Positions 22,651-23,194 of a DNA stretch of 23,194 bases are shown here, one piece after another. The notes under the pieces were generated by a model. That model worked only from the letters and a program-made list of their open reading frames with translations. It was not told the DNA's origin and did no database searches. Within the stretch, counting starts at the first letter, position 1. Each line of letters begins with the position of its first letter. The translations under genes were made by a program, and so were the position numbers. This DNA is from Sodaliphilus sp050873765 (GTDB lineage: Bacteria > Bacteroidota > Bacteroidia > Bacteroidales > Muribaculaceae). The stretch lies in NCBI GenBank assembly GCA_050873765.1, contig JBNMJK010000042.1, forward strand, positions 1 to 23,194, in the 5' to 3' direction.

Positions 22651-23194
22651 ATGATTGATTTTACACCTTTTGTGAGAAAGCATTTTGTGTCGCGGCTCTA
22701 CGACCACCTGCGATACAAGGACTATGCCGACGCTCTGCAGCAGGGCGAGCTGGTGAAGCTTATCGAGAACGCCTCTCTCACCGAGATAGGGCGGAAATAC
22801 GACTTCTCCAGTATGCGCACCTATCGTGAGTTTGCCTCAACAGTGCCGCTGTATCGCTACGAGGATCTGCGCCCGCAAATCATGCGTATGGTGGCAGGCG
22901 AGGCTAATGTGCTGTGGCGTGGCAAGTGCTTCAACTTTGCGCAGTCGTCGGGCACTACCGATGGCAAGAGTAAGTACATTCCCATCACTGCCGACGCTCT
23001 GAAAAAAAACCACTACAAGGGGGCGAGTGATGTGGTGAGCCATTACCTCAATCTCAATCCCGGCAGCCGGCTTTTCAGCGGCAAGGCTTTCATTTTGGGT
23101 GGAAGTTTTGCCAACGAGCTGAATTTGAAGCCCGGCACGCATGTGGGCGACCTCAGTGCCACGCTTATTCAGAACATCAATCCGCTGGTCAATC
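22651..23194 (+). CDS. GH3-family acyl-adenylate synthetase-like protein, 3' end cut off by window edge
   Basis: From the ATG at 22651 the frame stays open to the window end, giving 181 complete codons, about a third of the usual 500 residues. The start MIDFTPFVRKHFVSRL fits the family's N-terminus, and the next Met is over 50 residues in. The ATP/AMP-binding signature is residues 99-108 (SSGTTDGKSK, followed by YIPIT). The GH3 superfamily is best known from plant enzymes that join acyl acids such as auxin to amino acids through an acyl-adenylate. Bacteroidota homologues are widespread and poorly characterised, so the substrate cannot be given. It has its own consensus promoter and is separated from the redox operon by 496 bp. 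Confidence 0.9.
   Translation, partial: MIDFTPFVRKHFVSRLYDHLRYKDYADALQQGELVKLIENASLTEIGRKYDFSSMRTYREFASTVPLYRYEDLRPQIMRMVAGEANVLWRGKCFNFAQSSGTTDGKSKYIPITADALKKNHYKGASDVVSHYLNLNPGSRLFSGKAFILGGSFANELNLKPGTHVGDLSATLIQNINPLVN

Overview
The window looks like chromosomal DNA from a Bacteroidales bacterium, with a Prevotella- or Muribaculaceae-like flavour; the family cannot be fixed from this sequence. The evidence is a type IX secretion (T9SS) type A sorting domain, a gingipain-family C25 peptidase, BspA-like and DUF285 leucine-rich surface proteins, a dockerin-ended surface protein, the AAA_14-DUF4143 ATPase family, and repeated TAnnTTTG promoter -7 boxes, which are typical of Bacteroidota.

Layout. 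Positions 1-5532 are an accessory surface and secretion region. It holds a BspA-like protein (minus, cut by the left edge), a two-gene minus-strand operon (a T9SS-exported protein with an S74-like chaperone domain, then a C25 peptidase), and a divergent LuxR-type regulator. A perfect 48-bp palindrome lies between the operon and the regulator, flanked by two candidate operon promoters. Positions 5694-7754 are metG on the minus strand. It diverges from 8069-11191, a 1040-residue surface protein with FN3, jelly-roll and dockerin modules.

Positions 11192-12039 are an 848-bp non-coding stretch. It contains three exact TTATCAACA boxes, a 40-bp inverted repeat and an almost pure A/T tract, so it resembles a chromosomal replication origin. 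Most genes to its left run on the minus strand and most to its right on the plus strand. leuS (12040) and rdgB (14908) follow. Next is an AAA ATPase with an ExK nuclease-like C-terminal domain (minus, 15600-16730), bracketed by two near-identical 68-bp palindromic repeats. A DUF285 repeat surface protein follows at 17085-18857.

The right end carries a tight two-gene redox operon: a NapH/NapG-like membrane polyferredoxin (19192-20676), then a Tat-signal, lipobox-bearing aldo/keto reductase with two C-terminal [4Fe-4S] motifs (20679-22154). The first third of a GH3-family acyl-adenylating enzyme (22651 to the edge) closes the window behind a textbook Bacteroidota promoter.

The most notable observations are the ATPase/nuclease cassette with its own palindromic repeats, the origin-like region, the 48-bp palindrome at the T9SS operon, and the membrane ferredoxin plus Tat-exported aldo/keto reductase pair. 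Several start codons are moved downstream from the longest open frame because a promoter -7 box falls inside the extension (metG, the FN3/dockerin protein, the polyferredoxin).
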